In this document: positions 5,552 to 6,186 of the stretch, piece by piece
How the letters are laid out: each line of letters begins with the position of its first letter
How positions within the stretch are numbered: position 1 is the stretch's first letter
Assembly: GCA_013813135.1 (NCBI GenBank)
Contig: JACCSF010000213.1
Span: forward strand, 1-6,186
Reading direction: 5' to 3'
Origin: Thermoleophilaceae bacterium
Lineage (GTDB): Bacteria > Actinomycetota > Thermoleophilia > Solirubrobacterales > Thermoleophilaceae
DNA length: 6,186 nucleotides
Notes under the pieces: model-generated
Database searches by the model: none
Told to the model about the DNA's origin: nothing
What the model saw: only the letters and a program-made list of their open reading frames with translations
Position numbers and translations under genes: made by a program

Positions 5552-6115
5552 CTGTCTCGACGGAGATCGATCGTCGCGTGCGCATGCGCGGCGGGTGCGG
5601 CCTTGGCCGCACCCGTTGCGGAAGGGCGCACAAGCCAGCAGCTGTTCGTTTCAGAGACCGACGCATTCGTGCCGGCCTCGCAGCTGCCTGGCACCGCCAT
5701 TCAGCACACGTATCTGAAGCTGTACGAGAAAACCAAACGCCGGGGCGGACGCCCCGGCCGGAACATCCTGTTGAACGGCATCGCGACCCATCAGGGTCGC
5801 GTGCGGTCGGCCACGCGGGCCGAGTTCCGCCGCTCGATCCCGATCCTGAGGCGCGCCTCCACGGCCGCCACCGGGACCGGGGGAGCGGCGAGCGCTCAGC
5901 TCGAGGCCATCGCCCAGTGCGAGTCCGGCGGTGACCCGACCGCCATCGGCGGCGGCGGCCTCTACCGCGGCAAGTACCAGTTCAGCTACGGAACCTGGCA
6001 GTCCGCAGGCGGCAGCGGCGACCCCGCCGCCGCCCCCGAGGCCGAGCAGGACCGGCGCGCCGCCGCCCTGCTCGCCCGTGACGGAGCCGGTCAGTGGCCG
6101 GTGTGCGGGTCGTGA
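5552..6115 (+). CDS. Secreted resuscitation-promoting factor (Rpf), transglycosylase-like domain
   Basis: A 187-residue exported cell-wall hydrolase. Residues ~1-23 are a signal peptide: MSRRRS n-region, IVACACAAGAALAAP hydrophobic core, cleavage likely after PVA (Ala23). RR-S-IV is only weakly Tat-like. Residues 24-113 are an unrecognised basic linker. Residues ~115-186 are the Rpf domain: AIAQCESGG with catalytic Glu124, YRGKYQFSYGTWQSAGG, AEQDRRAAALLAR and the terminal WPVCG, with Cys123-Cys185 as the expected disulfide. Rpfs cleave peptidoglycan glycan strands and help dormant cells resume growth. The start is chosen as CTG 5552 because of the GGAGGTGA behind it and because only an upstream start gives a signal peptide; the first standard in-frame start, TTG 5603, would delete most of it, and an in-frame TGA ends at 5545. 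Codon third positions in residues 24-75 are less G/C-biased than the neighbours. It follows a CRP site and a structured leader, and overlaps the next gene by 4 bp. Confidence 0.85.
   Translation: MSRRRSIVACACAAGAALAAPVAEGRTSQQLFVSETDAFVPASQLPGTAIQHTYLKLYEKTKRRGGRPGRNILLNGIATHQGRVRSATRAEFRRSIPILRRASTAATGTGGAASAQLEAIAQCESGGDPTAIGGGGLYRGKYQFSYGTWQSAGGSGDPAAAPEAEQDRRAAALLARDGAGQWPVCGS
5592..5615. repeat. 11-bp perfect inverted repeat inside the rpf signal-peptide region
   Basis: CGGGTGCGGCC, TT, GGCCGCACCCG. In mRNA this is a very stable 10-bp hairpin with a CTTG loop, 41-64 nt into the coding sequence (codons ~14-22). It could slow translation during export or attenuate transcription, or it may simply follow from Ala/Gly-rich codons. 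Confidence 0.6.
5739..5758. repeat. 9-bp inverted repeat in the rpf linker region
   Basis: GCCGGGGCG, GA, CGCCCCGGC, lying just after AAAACCAAAC. On the minus strand this reads as a GC hairpin followed by GTTTGGTTTTC, the shape of an intrinsic terminator, but no minus-strand gene ends here. On the plus strand it codes for part of the RRGGRPGR linker. Confidence 0.45.
5782..5801. repeat. 8-bp inverted repeat in the rpf linker region
   Basis: CGCGACCC, loop ATCA, GGGTCGCG. It is the third strong hairpin within the first 250 nt of the rpf coding sequence. It codes for part of the IATHQGRV stretch. Confidence 0.4.
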
Positions 6116-6186
6116 GGCGCGTGCGAGTCACAGTTCTGCTGACGGCGTGCGCCTGCGCGCTGGCGGTCGCTCTGCTGGTGCCCGCC
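6112..6186 (+). CDS. Start of a second secreted or membrane protein (cut by window edge)
   Basis: GTG at 6112 overlaps the rpf stop as GTGA, a typical translational-coupling junction. The 25 visible residues are MRRVRVTVLL, then TACACALAVALLVPA: a basic n-region followed by a hydrophobic core with no stop, so a signal peptide or membrane segment. The coding bases 6145-6159 match the rpf signal-peptide bases 5576-5590 at 14 of 15 positions, both giving an ACACA core, so the product could be a relative of the upstream Rpf; that is weak evidence. There is no clear Shine-Dalgarno, and coupling to rpf would explain its absence. A lipobox-like LTAC exists, but the hydrophobic stretch continues past the Cys. 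Function is unknown. Confidence 0.6.
   Translation, partial: MRRVRVTVLLTACACALAVALLVPA

Noticed and set aside
5739..5758. Intrinsic terminator on the minus strand
   Set aside because: The shape fits (GC stem then a T-rich run) but no minus-strand gene lies upstream of it within the window; kept only as an inverted repeat.
5419..5934. Plus-strand open frame across the leader into rpf
   Set aside because: It overlaps the Rpf domain in another frame, has no signal peptide or domain, and starts within the promoter region.
6139..6150. Lipobox (LTAC) making the last protein a lipoprotein, and a similar IVAC in Rpf
   Set aside because: In both proteins the hydrophobic core continues beyond the Cys, and in Rpf the Cys is at residue 10 with almost no preceding hydrophobic segment.

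Overview
The window is high-GC, densely coded DNA with strong G/C preference at third codon positions. The gene content points to an actinobacterium: an isobutyryl-CoA-mutase-type acyl-CoA mutase, a secreted Rpf-type cell-wall hydrolase, and several genes that look leaderless. The style resembles Solirubrobacterales/Thermoleophilia, but that placement is inference. No rRNA, tRNA, CRISPR array, transposase or other mobile-element signature is visible.

Layout. Three genes lie on the minus strand, reading right to left. First is a complete acetyl-CoA acetyltransferase/thiolase (3791 down to 2607). Next is a HAD-IB phosphatase with a C-terminal membrane anchor (2452 down to 1670). Last is a B12-dependent acyl-CoA mutase large subunit that runs off the left edge (1588 to 1). 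The mutase carries Phe80 and Gln198, the substrate-pocket pair of isobutyryl-CoA mutase (IcmA), not the Tyr/Arg pair of methylmalonyl-CoA mutase. Divergent from the thiolase, across a 114-bp promoter region, is a complete M17 leucyl aminopeptidase (3906-5348, plus strand). Downstream of it, a 203-bp non-coding stretch holds a perfect CRP-type operator and a hairpin-rich leader ending in a full Shine-Dalgarno. This leads into a secreted resuscitation-promoting-factor (Rpf) protein (5552-6115), probably with a CTG start. A second secreted protein begins in a 4-bp GTGA overlap at 6112 and leaves the window.

How the genes fit together. The thiolase and the mutase both act on short acyl-CoA esters (beta-oxidation/ketogenesis and the branched/linear C4 interchange), so the left part looks like acyl-CoA catabolism, although separate promoter-like elements suggest it is not one tight operon. 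The aminopeptidase is a housekeeping peptide-turnover enzyme. The right part is a cell-wall remodelling/resuscitation locus apparently controlled by cAMP-CRP, as is known for rpfA in Mycobacterium tuberculosis. Its structured leader does not match the c-di-AMP (ydaO) riboswitch that often precedes actinobacterial rpf genes.

Most worth a second look: the CRP site plus unidentified leader upstream of rpf; the rare CTG start supported by both Shine-Dalgarno and signal peptide; the Icm-type pocket residues; -10 hexamers exactly 7 nt from two start codons; and a short hairpin-plus-tail repeat, CGCTTGCGGCT(T)AG, in intergenic spaces.
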